Shown piece after piece: positions 43,410-51,731 of a stretch of 64,000 nucleotides of DNA. The position numbers and the translations under genes were made by a program. The notes beneath the pieces are model-generated. The model saw nothing but the letters and a program-made list of their open reading frames with translations, made no database searches and was not told the origin of the DNA. The DNA is from JAOAPY01 sp041492185 (lineage in GTDB: Bacteria > Acidobacteriota > Blastocatellia > Pyrinomonadales > Pyrinomonadaceae): the NCBI GenBank assembly GCA_041492185.1, contig JBGPWL010000002.1:1-64000 (forward strand), written 5' to 3'. Within the stretch, counting starts at the first letter, position 1. The number at the start of each line of letters is the position of its first letter.

Positions 43410-44378
43410 GTGTCTCTAACCCATCGTTTTCGAAGACTAAGAAGAAGCGCCGCCTTGCGCGCGCTCGTGCGCGAGACGCGTCTTACGCCTGAGGATTTCA
43501 TTCTGCCGTTGTTCGCCTGTCCGGGCCAGAAGGTGCGACGCGAGATTCCGTCGATGCCCGGCGTGCACAATCTCTCGGTCGATGAAATCGCGCGCGAAGC
43601 TGCGAATGCATACGAGCTGGGCGTGCGCGGCGTGATCATCTTCGGTCTGCCTGAATCGAAAGACGAAACGGCGACGGGCGCGTATGACGAGAAAGGAATC
43701 GTGCAACAGGCGGTGCGCGCGATTCGTGCCGCCGCGCCGGATTTAGTAATCATTACCGACACCTGCCTCTGCGAATATACTTCGCACGGTCATTGCGGCG
43801 TGGTGCGCGACGGCGAGGTGCTCAACGATGAATCACTGGAATTGCTGGCGCGCACCGCCGTTAGTCAGGCGCAGGCGGGCGCCGACATGGTGGCGCCGTC
43901 CGCAATGATGGATGGACAGGTCGGCGCGATTCGGGAAGCTTTGGACAGCTCGCATCTCGAACACATTCCGATCATGTCCTATGCCGTGAAATTCGCTTCA
44001 GCTTTCTATGGTCCGTTTCGCGAGGCCGCAGACAGCGCGCCGGCTTTTGGCGATCGCCGCGCATACCAAATGGATGTCGCCAACGCGCGCGAGGCGATGC
44101 GCGAAGCCGAGTTGGATTATTCCGAAGGCGCGGATATTCTGATGGTCAAACCGGCAACGGTTTTTCTCGACATCTTGAAGATGGTGCGCGATCGGTTCGA
44201 CTTGCCGTTAGCTGCCTACCACGTCTCAGGCGAATATGCGTTGATCAAAGCCGCAGCTCAAAAAGGTTGGATCGATGAGCAGCGTGTGATGCTGGAAACA
44301 TTGACGAGCATCAAACGCGCCGGCGCCGACATCATCATCACGTATTACGCGCGCGAAGCTGTAAAGGCACTGAGTTAG
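43410..44378 (+). CDS. hemB: Porphobilinogen synthase (delta-aminolevulinic acid dehydratase)
   Basis: A 322-residue HemB that joins two 5-aminolevulinate molecules to porphobilinogen in tetrapyrrole synthesis. The zinc cysteines are C119, C121 and C129 (TDTCLCEYTSHGHCG), so this is the zinc type. Schiff-base lysines are K194 (SYAVKFASAFYGPF) and K247 (ILMVKPA). The length matches the family. The start codon is GTG, seven bases after AGAGG. No other haem genes are adjacent. Expected to be an essential housekeeping enzyme. Confidence 0.96.
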   Translation: MSLTHRFRRLRRSAALRALVRETRLTPEDFILPLFACPGQKVRREIPSMPGVHNLSVDEIAREAANAYELGVRGVIIFGLPESKDETATGAYDEKGIVQQAVRAIRAAAPDLVIITDTCLCEYTSHGHCGVVRDGEVLNDESLELLARTAVSQAQAGADMVAPSAMMDGQVGAIREALDSSHLEHIPIMSYAVKFASAFYGPFREAADSAPAFGDRRAYQMDVANAREAMREAELDYSEGADILMVKPATVFLDILKMVRDRFDLPLAAYHVSGEYALIKAAAQKGWIDEQRVMLETLTSIKRAGADIIITYYAREAVKALS

Positions 44379-44653
44379 TGGAATCGCGATGATTTCAAGA
44401 GTCAACGATGAAGATGGAATCCTACGCGGCTCCGCCGCCGCACAGTGCGGTAAGGCTCTGCCTTACCGGAGGGTTGCATTTTGACCTTGAGGCTACGCCT
44501 CAGCCGTTATGACTAGGCGGCTGCTTTCTTGGATTTCTGAGATACTTGCGTTAGGGCAGGAGGCGTAGCCTCCAAGAGATTTTCAAGCTATCGGTAAGGC
44601 AAAGCCTTACCGCACTGGGCGGCGGCAAACCCGCAAGCAAGATCCAATTGTTT
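44379..44653. repeat. Large nested palindromic element
   Basis: Outer arms 44432-44456 and about 44603-44627 are reverse complements (CCGCACAGTGCGGTAAGGC against GCCTTACCGCACTGGGCGG). Each neighbours a smaller GGTAAGGC...GCCTTACC hairpin. Inside lie two more palindromes, TGAGGCTACGCCTCA (44488-44502) and GGAGGCGTAGCCTCC (44559-44573), which are themselves complementary to each other. Total span about 200 bases. No coding frame is apparent. Confidence 0.8.
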
Positions 44654-45988
44654 ATGAAACGACTTTTTGCCTTACTGCTTCTCGTTGCTGTTCTCCTGGT
44701 TCCGGTGCAATCGCGCGCTCAAACTGCGGCCGACCCTGCGCTCCTCGCTGAGATCTCCAAAATCAAAGCCATCGACAACCACGCGCACCCACTGAAGTAT
44801 GTCGCAGAAGGCGAGAAGCCCGACGACGAATTCGACGCGCTGCCGCTGGGTGCGATCGAGCCGTTTCCGCTGCCATCGCGTTTGCAACTGGATAATCCGG
44901 AATTTATCGGCGCCTGGCGCGATCTGTACGCCTATGCTTACAACGATATGAGTGAGGCACACATGCGCGAGCTGCTTGAGAAGAAGCAACGGATAATGCG
45001 CGAACGTGGCGAAAACTTCCCGCCGTGGATTCTGGATCAGCTCAACATTGAAACGATGTTTGCCAACCGCGTGGCGATGGGGCGCGGTTTGAGCGCGCCG
45101 CGTTTTCGCTGGGTGGCGTTTGACGATGCGTTGATGTTTCCGCTGAGCAACGAAGCGGCGAAAAGATCGAACCCGGATTATCGCGGCTTCTATCCGGGCG
45201 AAGAGCGTTTGCTGAAGAGGTATCTTTCGGATTTGAAGATCAAAGCGCTACCGGCAACGCTTGACGATTATTTGAAATTCGTCGTTACTCCAACGCTCGA
45301 AAAACAGAAGCGGGACGGCGCGATCGCCATCAAGTTTGAAGCTGCGTATCTGCGCAAGCTCGATTTTGACGAAGCGAATGAAAACTGGGCCGCCGTGGTT
45401 TATTCTCGCTTCGTCAAAGGCGGCGAGCCGCCCGTGGCTGATTACAAAGCGCTCCAGGATTTTCTTTTTCGTTATCTTGCGCGTGAGGCGGGCCGGCTCG
45501 GCATGGCTGTGCACATTCACGCTATCGATGGCGCCGGCAGTTATTACAAGCCCAGCGGGAGCAATCCGCTGCTGCTCGAATCCGCCTTCAACGATCCCAC
45601 CTTGCGCAAAGCAAACTTCGTTATCGTTCACGGTGGCGCTCCGTTTACGAAACAGACGGCGTCGATGATGGGAAAGCCGAATGTGTATGCGGACTTTTCG
45701 GCGCAAACGTTTTTTCTCTATCCGCGCGCGTTAAGCGAAAACCTGCGTTACTGGCTTGAAACCTATCCCGACAGAATTCTGTTCGGGACCGATGCCTTCT
45801 CGTTTGGTCCGGCGGTTGATTGGGGCGAAGTGGCGTGGCTTTCAAACACGACCGCGCGTCAGGCGCTGGCGCTCGCCCTGACGGGAATGATGAATGACGG
45901 CGAGATCACGCGCGAGCGTGCCGCAGAGTTGGCACGAATGGTGCTGCGCGAAAATGCCATCAAACTCTATGGCCTTAATGCCAAATAG
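44654..45988 (+). CDS. Secreted amidohydrolase-family protein
   Basis: A 444-residue TIM-barrel amidohydrolase with a signal peptide (KRLFALLLLVAVLLVPVQSRAQ). Metal ligands are visible as IDNHAHP near residue 43, HIHAID near 291, VIVHGGAP near 325 and FGTDAFSFGP near 376, in the order expected for a mononuclear amidohydrolase_2 type enzyme. The substrate is unknown. The ATG at 44654 is chosen; a TTG two codons earlier opens the same frame. A fragment closely resembling its last 18 codons sits at 54009-54065, upstream of the restriction-modification island. Confidence 0.85.
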   Translation: MKRLFALLLLVAVLLVPVQSRAQTAADPALLAEISKIKAIDNHAHPLKYVAEGEKPDDEFDALPLGAIEPFPLPSRLQLDNPEFIGAWRDLYAYAYNDMSEAHMRELLEKKQRIMRERGENFPPWILDQLNIETMFANRVAMGRGLSAPRFRWVAFDDALMFPLSNEAAKRSNPDYRGFYPGEERLLKRYLSDLKIKALPATLDDYLKFVVTPTLEKQKRDGAIAIKFEAAYLRKLDFDEANENWAAVVYSRFVKGGEPPVADYKALQDFLFRYLAREAGRLGMAVHIHAIDGAGSYYKPSGSNPLLLESAFNDPTLRKANFVIVHGGAPFTKQTASMMGKPNVYADFSAQTFFLYPRALSENLRYWLETYPDRILFGTDAFSFGPAVDWGEVAWLSNTTARQALALALTGMMNDGEITRERAAELARMVLRENAIKLYGLNAK

Positions 45989-46037
45989 CGACAATCGTTT
46001 TAGTATCGTCCAAATTGATTTTTGACTCTCGATCACC

Positions 46038-46529
46038 ATGGACCCTGCAAACCCATCTCAATATGTGCCCGTCTCGGCCTTGTGGCTATGGCTGTTTCCC
46101 ATCACTTATCTGATTCACATCGCCGAAGAGTACTGGGGTGGTGAAGGCTACTCTGCCTACCTGTTTCGGCTCAGGGGCGTCCATCTCTCTCCCGCGCGTT
46201 TCCTGGTTCTTCAGTCGTTGGGAGTTGTCCTCATTGTCGTGGGCGTCATACTTAGTCAGCAATTCAGGTTTTCGCGATTCATGCTGGTTATCCTCGGCGC
46301 GCTGGTGCTCTCCAATGGCATCACGCACACGGTGACGGCGATGCGCCACGGCGGTTATGGTCCAGGTGTGGTTTCGTGCGTGCTGATCTGGATTCCGTTG
46401 GGACTTGTGACGCTGTTTCGTTTGCTCGGTCAAATGACTACCGCCCGCTATGTGACGGCCGTGACGATCGGCTTTGCGATAAACGGCCTCGTAGCCCTGA
46501 TTGCGCTGCGAGGCGGCCGGCTGGTTTGA
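46038..46529 (+). CDS. HXXEE-motif membrane protein
   Basis: A 163-residue integral membrane protein with about five helices and the family signature HIAEE in its first helix (FPITYLIHIAEEYWGG). The charged His-Glu-Glu group inside a helix could bind metal, but function is unproven. The second typical family motif, NGITHTVTAMRHGGYGPGVV, is also present. It is 49 bases downstream of the amidohydrolase stop and ends in a bidirectional terminator region, so it may be the last gene of that transcript. Confidence 0.83.
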   Translation: MDPANPSQYVPVSALWLWLFPITYLIHIAEEYWGGEGYSAYLFRLRGVHLSPARFLVLQSLGVVLIVVGVILSQQFRFSRFMLVILGALVLSNGITHTVTAMRHGGYGPGVVSCVLIWIPLGLVTLFRLLGQMTTARYVTAVTIGFAINGLVALIALRGGRLV

Positions 46530-46535
46530 GTAGTT

Positions 46536-46557
46536 CGACAAACTTCAAAGTTTGTCG
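46536..46557. repeat. CGACAAACT palindrome (intergenic copy)
   Basis: CGACAAACTT and AAGTTTGTCG form a nearly perfect 22-base palindrome just after the HXXEE gene stop. It is the intergenic counterpart of the palindromes read in frame within the giant membrane-protein gene at 36041-36119 and 36612-36631. Confidence 0.7.
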
Positions 46558-46567
46558 GACAAAAAAG

Positions 46568-46597
46568 AAAGGGCGCATCGTTTCGGATGCGCCCTTT
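46568..46597. terminator. Bidirectional rho-independent terminator
   Basis: A perfect 12-bp stem AAAGGGCGCATC/GATGCGCCCTTT with a 6-base loop lies between two convergent genes. Reading leftward it is followed by TTCTTTTTT, a strong T-tract ending the radical SAM transcript. Reading rightward the tract is weaker (TTTACTTTG). Confidence 0.85.
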
Positions 46598-46620
46598 ACT
46601 TTGCTAACTGATCGATTCAA

Positions 46621-47883
46621 TTAGAAGCTTCCCGTCGCTCCCTTGAATCCGTGCATCGCCTGCTTCGCGGCCCAGGTCATGACGCGCATCGTGTCGTAGC
46701 AGTAGCCGAGAATGTAGTTGCACGTCGAGAGGCAATGCTTCGTGCATTCAACTTTCATCTCGTCAAGCTGCTTGACGTCGAATTTGTGATCGCCAACCAC
46801 GCCCCAGTCATGAGTCGCCGAATACATCGGGAAGCAGGGCGCCAGCGTGCCGTCCGTGCGGATGATCAGCGAGTTCTGTCCGGCGCGACACTGCCACGGT
46901 GGCACCTGCCCGCGCATCAACAGCTTCATGTCCTGCATGTGCTGGATCGGGTTCACCATCTTGTAGCCATGGTTGACGCGCTTGTCGTTTAGATAATCGA
47001 GCAAGTCATCCACCTTGGGCCAGTCTTCCGGCGTCAGATACGTCTGGTTCTCGGTAAGATGTTTGAAGTGATCCTGCTCGGTCATCGGCGTCTCGTTGAT
47101 GTGGTAGTCCGTCGCGATGCCGCTGTCGTGCGCAATCTCAGTCAGTTCCTTCACATCGTCCATGTTGTTATGGCAGATGTTGATATTGAACATCACGGTG
47201 TAGCCGTAGTAACGCTGCCGCTTCACGAGGTAGTCGAAGTAAGGCTTGATCGGTTCGAACGCCTTGGGCAAAGACTTTCGCTCTTTGACTGAATCCACCG
47301 CCAGGTTCACCGTCGCGATGCCTGCATCACCCAGTTGATCGATCACTTCCGGCTTCATCAACCGGCCGTTCGTCGGCAAATAAACGAAGATGTCTTTCTT
47401 CGCGCTGTAGTAAACGATCTTGTGGATGAACTTCGGCCGCAGCAGCGGCTCGCCACCCATCAGCGCCAGCACGCGCGAGCCGATTGAATGCAGCCAATCG
47501 ATCGAGCGCTTGGCTGTATCTTCGGTCATGCCTTTGACAGCGTTGTTGTAGGACCAGCAGTAGTGACAATCCAGATTACACTTCCACTCAGTGAACAGAT
47601 ACGGGATGATCGGCCGCACTTCTTTGTTGTGCCAGCGCGATTTGAAATATGGCGCGCCCCACGTTTTCCACGTGCGGATGGCGTTCATCTTCTGATACTC
47701 GCGCTGCGTCATCTCAATCGGATTCGGCTTCATCGGATATTCCGGTTCCGGCAAAACGTTTTCCGGATTCGGTATCAGCTTCGAATGCGGTTCCTTCTTG
47801 TAGAGAATCTGGTGCAGCTTGGCATCAATCCGAAAAGGCGCCGCATCGGTGCCACTATGCAGGTTCTGCTGAATCTCAGCCAT
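46621..47883 (-). CDS. Radical SAM/SPASM protein
   Basis: A 420-residue radical SAM enzyme. The [4Fe-4S]-SAM motif is C102-NLD-C106-HY-C109, preceded by IIPYLFTEWKCNLDC, and the following MGGEPLLRP is the SAM-binding GGE motif. The C-terminus carries a SPASM-like cysteine set (WQCRAGQNSLIIRTDGTLAPC, then CTKHCLSTCNYILGYC) for extra iron-sulfur clusters. Such enzymes mature peptides or modify proteins, but no precursor peptide gene is recognisable nearby, and the protein may act on a metabolite instead. The ATG at 47883 follows AAGGAG; a longer frame to 47946 is less likely. Confidence 0.85.
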   Translation of the reverse strand: MAEIQQNLHSGTDAAPFRIDAKLHQILYKKEPHSKLIPNPENVLPEPEYPMKPNPIEMTQREYQKMNAIRTWKTWGAPYFKSRWHNKEVRPIIPYLFTEWKCNLDCHYCWSYNNAVKGMTEDTAKRSIDWLHSIGSRVLALMGGEPLLRPKFIHKIVYYSAKKDIFVYLPTNGRLMKPEVIDQLGDAGIATVNLAVDSVKERKSLPKAFEPIKPYFDYLVKRQRYYGYTVMFNINICHNNMDDVKELTEIAHDSGIATDYHINETPMTEQDHFKHLTENQTYLTPEDWPKVDDLLDYLNDKRVNHGYKMVNPIQHMQDMKLLMRGQVPPWQCRAGQNSLIIRTDGTLAPCFPMYSATHDWGVVGDHKFDVKQLDEMKVECTKHCLSTCNYILGYCYDTMRVMTWAAKQAMHGFKGATGSF

Positions 47884-48333
47884 AATGTTTACTTCTCCTT
47901 CGAAATATAAGGCGATGTGCGCGATCGATCCTAAATGATCAATCACGAGAACTCAATATCACGAATACTGGTTAACCCCCGATTGAAGGTCCCAACTCTA
48001 CTACTATTGCGAGAATATCTCCTACCGCGACCTCGAGGGCCGAACGCGAGGAGAGCCTGTGGTCTAATCGTCGCAAATATTGGCTTATTTCAGAAGGAAA
48101 TGCAAGCTCCTCCGGTCAACGAGCCGCAAAACGGCGAGGCAATGAATGTGGTCACCATTGGAAACGAAGGAGTTGCCCGCAGCGAGCGTCTTTTGACAGA
48201 ACCTATCCTTCACGGTAACCTTCGGCGTTTTGCGGAGACTGCATTAGGCATTAGCGCGAGTATTTTGAATCTTTTGGCTCGCAGGGTTACCAGCTAACGT
48301 CGAATCATTCCCCGAGCAAGGAGTCCTGGAAAA
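47884..48333. other. Divergent intergenic region, possible regulatory DNA
   Basis: A 450-base gap between the radical SAM gene (leftward) and the glycosyltransferase (rightward). A 120-codon open frame (47935-48297, plus) has no Shine-Dalgarno and resembles nothing I know, so it is not called. A TTGACA near 48194 with a weak -10 could drive the glycosyltransferase. Confidence 0.35.
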
Positions 48334-50046
48334 TTGTCCGCACCGGCAGAAGCAATCGTCACCGCAGGCCTTAGACCAGAATTATTCGCCGAGAGCGGAG
48401 AGCGCTCGCTCAGCCGCGCGTTGATCATCGCGACGTTGGCGGTCTTGTTGCTCGGCGGTTTGGCTTTTCGCGCGCGCAGCCTGAGCGCAGATGGTCTTGC
48501 TGACGATGAACTGAACAAACTGCTGGCGGCAGAGGATTACCGGACGCACGGGCTGACCGCAGCCAACGGCGAGCATCCCTTTCTGATGAAAGCGATGATC
48601 ACCGCCAGCGTCGTGGCGGCTGAGAAATGGAACCACAGTCGTTTCGTCGCCGCTCCCACCTCAGAGTTTTTCGTCCCCGTCGAAACGGCGATGCGGCTGC
48701 CAAACGTCATCGTTGGCTCTCTAATTACGCTCCTGATTTACCTCGTGATGTCAGAGTTGTTTGGTGTCGAGATTGCGCTCTTTGCCGCGGCGCTTTGGGC
48801 GTTTGATCCAGTAGCGATTGGATTTAATCGAATCGCCAAAGAGGACACGTTCCTGCTTTTTTTCTTTCTGCTCGCCAACGTCTTCTGGCTGCGCGGACAG
48901 CGGGTAGCTGAAAGCGAGCCCAATCGCAACCCGAGACCTTATTACTGGGCCACCGCCGCGGCCTTTGGTGCCATGGTCGCCTCAAAGTACCTCCCGCAGT
49001 ATGTCGCAATCAGCGTCAGTTACTACTGGATGTTTCAAGCCATTCCTGAGACGCGCTGGCGTTTGGGTCGTCCGCGTTTTCTGCTTTTCCTTGTCATCAT
49101 GGGTCTAACGTTCGCTTTGTTCAGCCCCACGATTCTCTTGCCTGGCACGTGGCACGAGATCTTCAACTACTTCAAACACAAGGTGGCTGGACGCGACAGC
49201 TACGAGTTCATGGGTAGACTTTACCCGCATGAGGTGAGGTCATGGTTCAGCGGCATACCCTGGTATTTCTATTTCATGTTCCTTGCCGTGAAGCTGCCGC
49301 TGCTTACGCTCGTCGGATTCATCGTCGGGCTGCCGCTGCTTTTCCGTCGCAAACTCGGTGATGGGCGTTACCTGTTGCTGTTTTGGATGTTCTTCTGGCT
49401 CCAATTCACGATCTCCGGCAGCAAGTTCACCCGCTACACGACATTTGTGCTGCCGGCAATTTACACCACGGCCGCCATCGGCATTTACTACGTGGCTCGC
49501 TGGATTGCCAGACGCTGCGCGGAAATGGCCGGCAACGATAGCTGGCGCGTTTACTTGAAAGCGTTGATTGTTTCCGGTGTTGTGATCCTGGCGGCGCTGG
49601 CGTCCGCGAACGCTGTGCCGTATTACCGTTTCTATACAAACGCGCTCGGCGGGGGTGCGACCAGGGGAGGCGCTTACTTTCCGCAAGACGAGTTCTACGA
49701 TGGTCAGGTGCGTCAGGTGATGATCGAAGTCGCGCGGCGTGCCAGGCCTGGAGCAGGTGTGGCCAGCGAGACGCCAACTGTCTGCACGTTCTATGCGGCG
49801 CGCGCAAATCGCCCGGATTTGGTTTGCGTGTCGCTGTCTGATGTTGCAGAGTTGCGGAAACTGAACGAAGGCGACTTTGTCATCGCTGCACGAGGGCGAC
49901 ATTATCTGAGCAACGACGCGGTGCTTTCGAAACTGCGTCAAACAAGCACACCAGCGTTCAATGTTCCGCTGGGAGAGATTCCTGCTGCAGATGTGTACAT
50001 TCTGGATCAGCCGGTACTGGCGGCGGTCAAAAACGTCGTAAGGTGA
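48334..50046 (+). CDS. Glycosyltransferase family 39-like (PMT/ArnT) membrane protein
   Basis: A 570-residue polytopic GT-C glycosyltransferase. An acidic catalytic segment of the GT39 kind sits in the first loop (SADGLADDELNKLLAAEDY), followed by NGEHPFLMKA and by ANVFWLRG with about ten further helices. It would move a sugar from a polyprenyl-phosphate donor to protein or lipid on the periplasmic side. The start appears to be TTG at 48334, ten bases after AAGGAG; no ATG fits. The C-terminal 130 residues form a soluble periplasmic domain (PAADVYILDQP near the end). Acceptor unknown. Confidence 0.8.
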   Translation: MSAPAEAIVTAGLRPELFAESGERSLSRALIIATLAVLLLGGLAFRARSLSADGLADDELNKLLAAEDYRTHGLTAANGEHPFLMKAMITASVVAAEKWNHSRFVAAPTSEFFVPVETAMRLPNVIVGSLITLLIYLVMSELFGVEIALFAAALWAFDPVAIGFNRIAKEDTFLLFFFLLANVFWLRGQRVAESEPNRNPRPYYWATAAAFGAMVASKYLPQYVAISVSYYWMFQAIPETRWRLGRPRFLLFLVIMGLTFALFSPTILLPGTWHEIFNYFKHKVAGRDSYEFMGRLYPHEVRSWFSGIPWYFYFMFLAVKLPLLTLVGFIVGLPLLFRRKLGDGRYLLLFWMFFWLQFTISGSKFTRYTTFVLPAIYTTAAIGIYYVARWIARRCAEMAGNDSWRVYLKALIVSGVVILAALASANAVPYYRFYTNALGGGATRGGAYFPQDEFYDGQVRQVMIEVARRARPGAGVASETPTVCTFYAARANRPDLVCVSLSDVAELRKLNEGDFVIAARGRHYLSNDAVLSKLRQTSTPAFNVPLGEIPAADVYILDQPVLAAVKNVVR

Positions 50047-50150
50047 GTTTCGAGTCGGTACCGCCTGCGTAAGCGGGCGGGTTCTTACCTGCACCGGGCC
50101 CCCACAACAACCCACTCACTGACGCAGGTGGTACTGACCCCGAGGTCACG
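50047..50150. repeat. Short palindrome-rich spacer
   Basis: Contains CCGCCTGCGTAAGCGGGCGG (about 50061-50080), a hairpin, and CCCACTCACTGACGCAGGTGG, whose GACGCAGG part is complementary to CCTGCGT in the first. It lies between convergent genes and could act as a weak terminator or repeat. Confidence 0.5.
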
Positions 50151-51395
50151 TCAATGAAACATTTGGGACGAGTTTGCTGGATCAGGCGACCAACTCTCTG
50201 CGGGACTATTGGTCACGATCCGGCTATCGAGCGGTGAGACCGGCTCTTGCGTAATCGCCCGAGCGATCCGCTGGGCGATCAACTTAGACGCTCCTTCAGG
50301 GGCAATCGCTTGGATGAACGCCCGAACGATGTGTGGCGGCGCCAGCGCATCGCGTGGAAGCAGGATGTACTCGCTCTCCCACCAGCTCGGCGCGAACTTC
50401 GCTTTGAATCGTCGCAGCCCCTCAAAGTTATACAAGCCACCAAAACACCTGGCGACACCATGCACGGCATTCACAACCAACGCATTGTTGCCTACACGAA
50501 TGTCGATTTCGCCTTCCCTGGCTAAGGGCGACGTTCCCAGCGTCGCAATCCTGGCGCCGTCACGCTTCAGCGCGTTGAGTGCCTCGACAACGAGAATATC
50601 GGCAGTTCCGTTGGGAGCGTCAGGCAAACGCAGGACATCTTCAAGATACCAACCATCGCGCATCGGGATCGGACTGGCGGCAAGAAAACCCACCAGATTG
50701 CCATTTGCATCACGCGCGGTGAAAAACTTTTTTCGCTCGGCATGCTGGAAAAGATCGACCGCAAACAGCCAGCCAAATTTCATACCGCCGCGGCGAGTTT
50801 TCAGCCAGCTTTGACAGAGGAATGCTGTTTCCTGTTTCAGCGCCAGATCGATCCGATCCACTTTCGTTACCCGCACACCCGCGCGTCGCGCCTGATTCAC
50901 TCCCGCGCGGGCTTTCTTTGCGCGATCGCCACGCGGTCCCCAGGTTGAGAGATCAAAGTAAGGCGCCGCTCCCACTTTTAACGCGCGCAGCCCTACGCGC
51001 TCGGCTTGCCGAGCAAAGCGCTCAGTGGCCGGCATGAATGCGACGAATCGTCCCTGGTCGCGAGCAGCCTTAATAAAGCGACGCGTCAGTTCCGTCGTTT
51101 TCTCAGGACTTGCCAGCGGGTCCCCGGGCGCTAACCAGACTTTGCCGAATTCGTTGTAGGCTATTGCGCCTTCGATCTGCGGACATGACCACAGCCGCGC
51201 GCCTGGGGCGATGCCGACCAACGAGTGGGCATTGTAGCCGTACGACTCCTGCAGCCGCAGCAGGGCGTCAGTGTGATCAATATCGAAGTGAGTGATCTGT
51301 AGCGGTCGAGCGCGAAGCCGAACATAGCGAGCGGCAACCCCGGCGCCTCCGGCCGCCAGCCACCATAAATCGTGCACGGGGATATGTGGCAACAT
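50151..51395 (-). CDS. DUF2156 (phosphatidylglycerol lysyltransferase-like) protein
   Basis: A 414-residue protein whose core is the DUF2156/LPG-synthase C-terminal domain, a tandem GNAT fold that in MprF transfers an aminoacyl group to phosphatidylglycerol. Here the large flippase part of MprF is missing; a single N-terminal helix (LWWLAAGGAGVAARYV) remains. Domain marks are YGYNAHSLVGIAPGARLW, AIAYNEFGKVWLAPGDPLASPE, and GWYLEDVLRLPDAPNGT followed by ATLGTSPLA. Stand-alone versions are common and may modify lipids or peptides. Donor and acceptor cannot be told. Confidence 0.8.
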   Translation of the reverse strand: MLPHIPVHDLWWLAAGGAGVAARYVRLRARPLQITHFDIDHTDALLRLQESYGYNAHSLVGIAPGARLWSCPQIEGAIAYNEFGKVWLAPGDPLASPEKTTELTRRFIKAARDQGRFVAFMPATERFARQAERVGLRALKVGAAPYFDLSTWGPRGDRAKKARAGVNQARRAGVRVTKVDRIDLALKQETAFLCQSWLKTRRGGMKFGWLFAVDLFQHAERKKFFTARDANGNLVGFLAASPIPMRDGWYLEDVLRLPDAPNGTADILVVEALNALKRDGARIATLGTSPLAREGEIDIRVGNNALVVNAVHGVARCFGGLYNFEGLRRFKAKFAPSWWESEYILLPRDALAPPHIVRAFIQAIAPEGASKLIAQRIARAITQEPVSPLDSRIVTNSPAESWSPDPANSSQMFH

Positions 51396-51731
51396 GCTTC
51401 GGCTCCGCTCTTAGCTTCAACCCTTCCGGGAAACGCGCGAGGTGGTTGAAATCGGAGAGACTATTGACAACATGATACGTTTGCGACGTGTACTTCTCTC
51501 AGAAGGCTCTCGGAATACCCTTTCTGATTCGAAATAATCCGTCGCGCGCCTTTTCGCGATGCCGAGACAATACCACAATCCAAACGTTTCCAGAAAGCGG
51601 TCCTCGGTGTTTTTCAAGCCATCGGTTTTCCCCTGTAAAAGATCCCGTTAAATGAGGCCCTGGGAGTGACTCCGCAGTATAATCCCTCCGCTCGTTTCCA
51701 GCTCATCTGCAAGAAGCAAAGGAGTCTCGCC
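51396..51731. other. Divergent intergenic region
   Basis: A 336-base region between the DUF2156 gene (leftward) and the S9 peptidase gene (rightward). A perfect TATAAT lies at about 51677-51682, a plausible -10 for the peptidase gene, but no good -35 stands 16-18 bases upstream. No repeat or RNA gene is seen. Confidence 0.4.

Noticed and set aside
47935..48297. A 120-codon plus-strand frame before the glycosyltransferase
   Set aside because: No ribosome-binding site, no domain or signal pattern, and the sequence lies in a region expected to hold divergent promoters.
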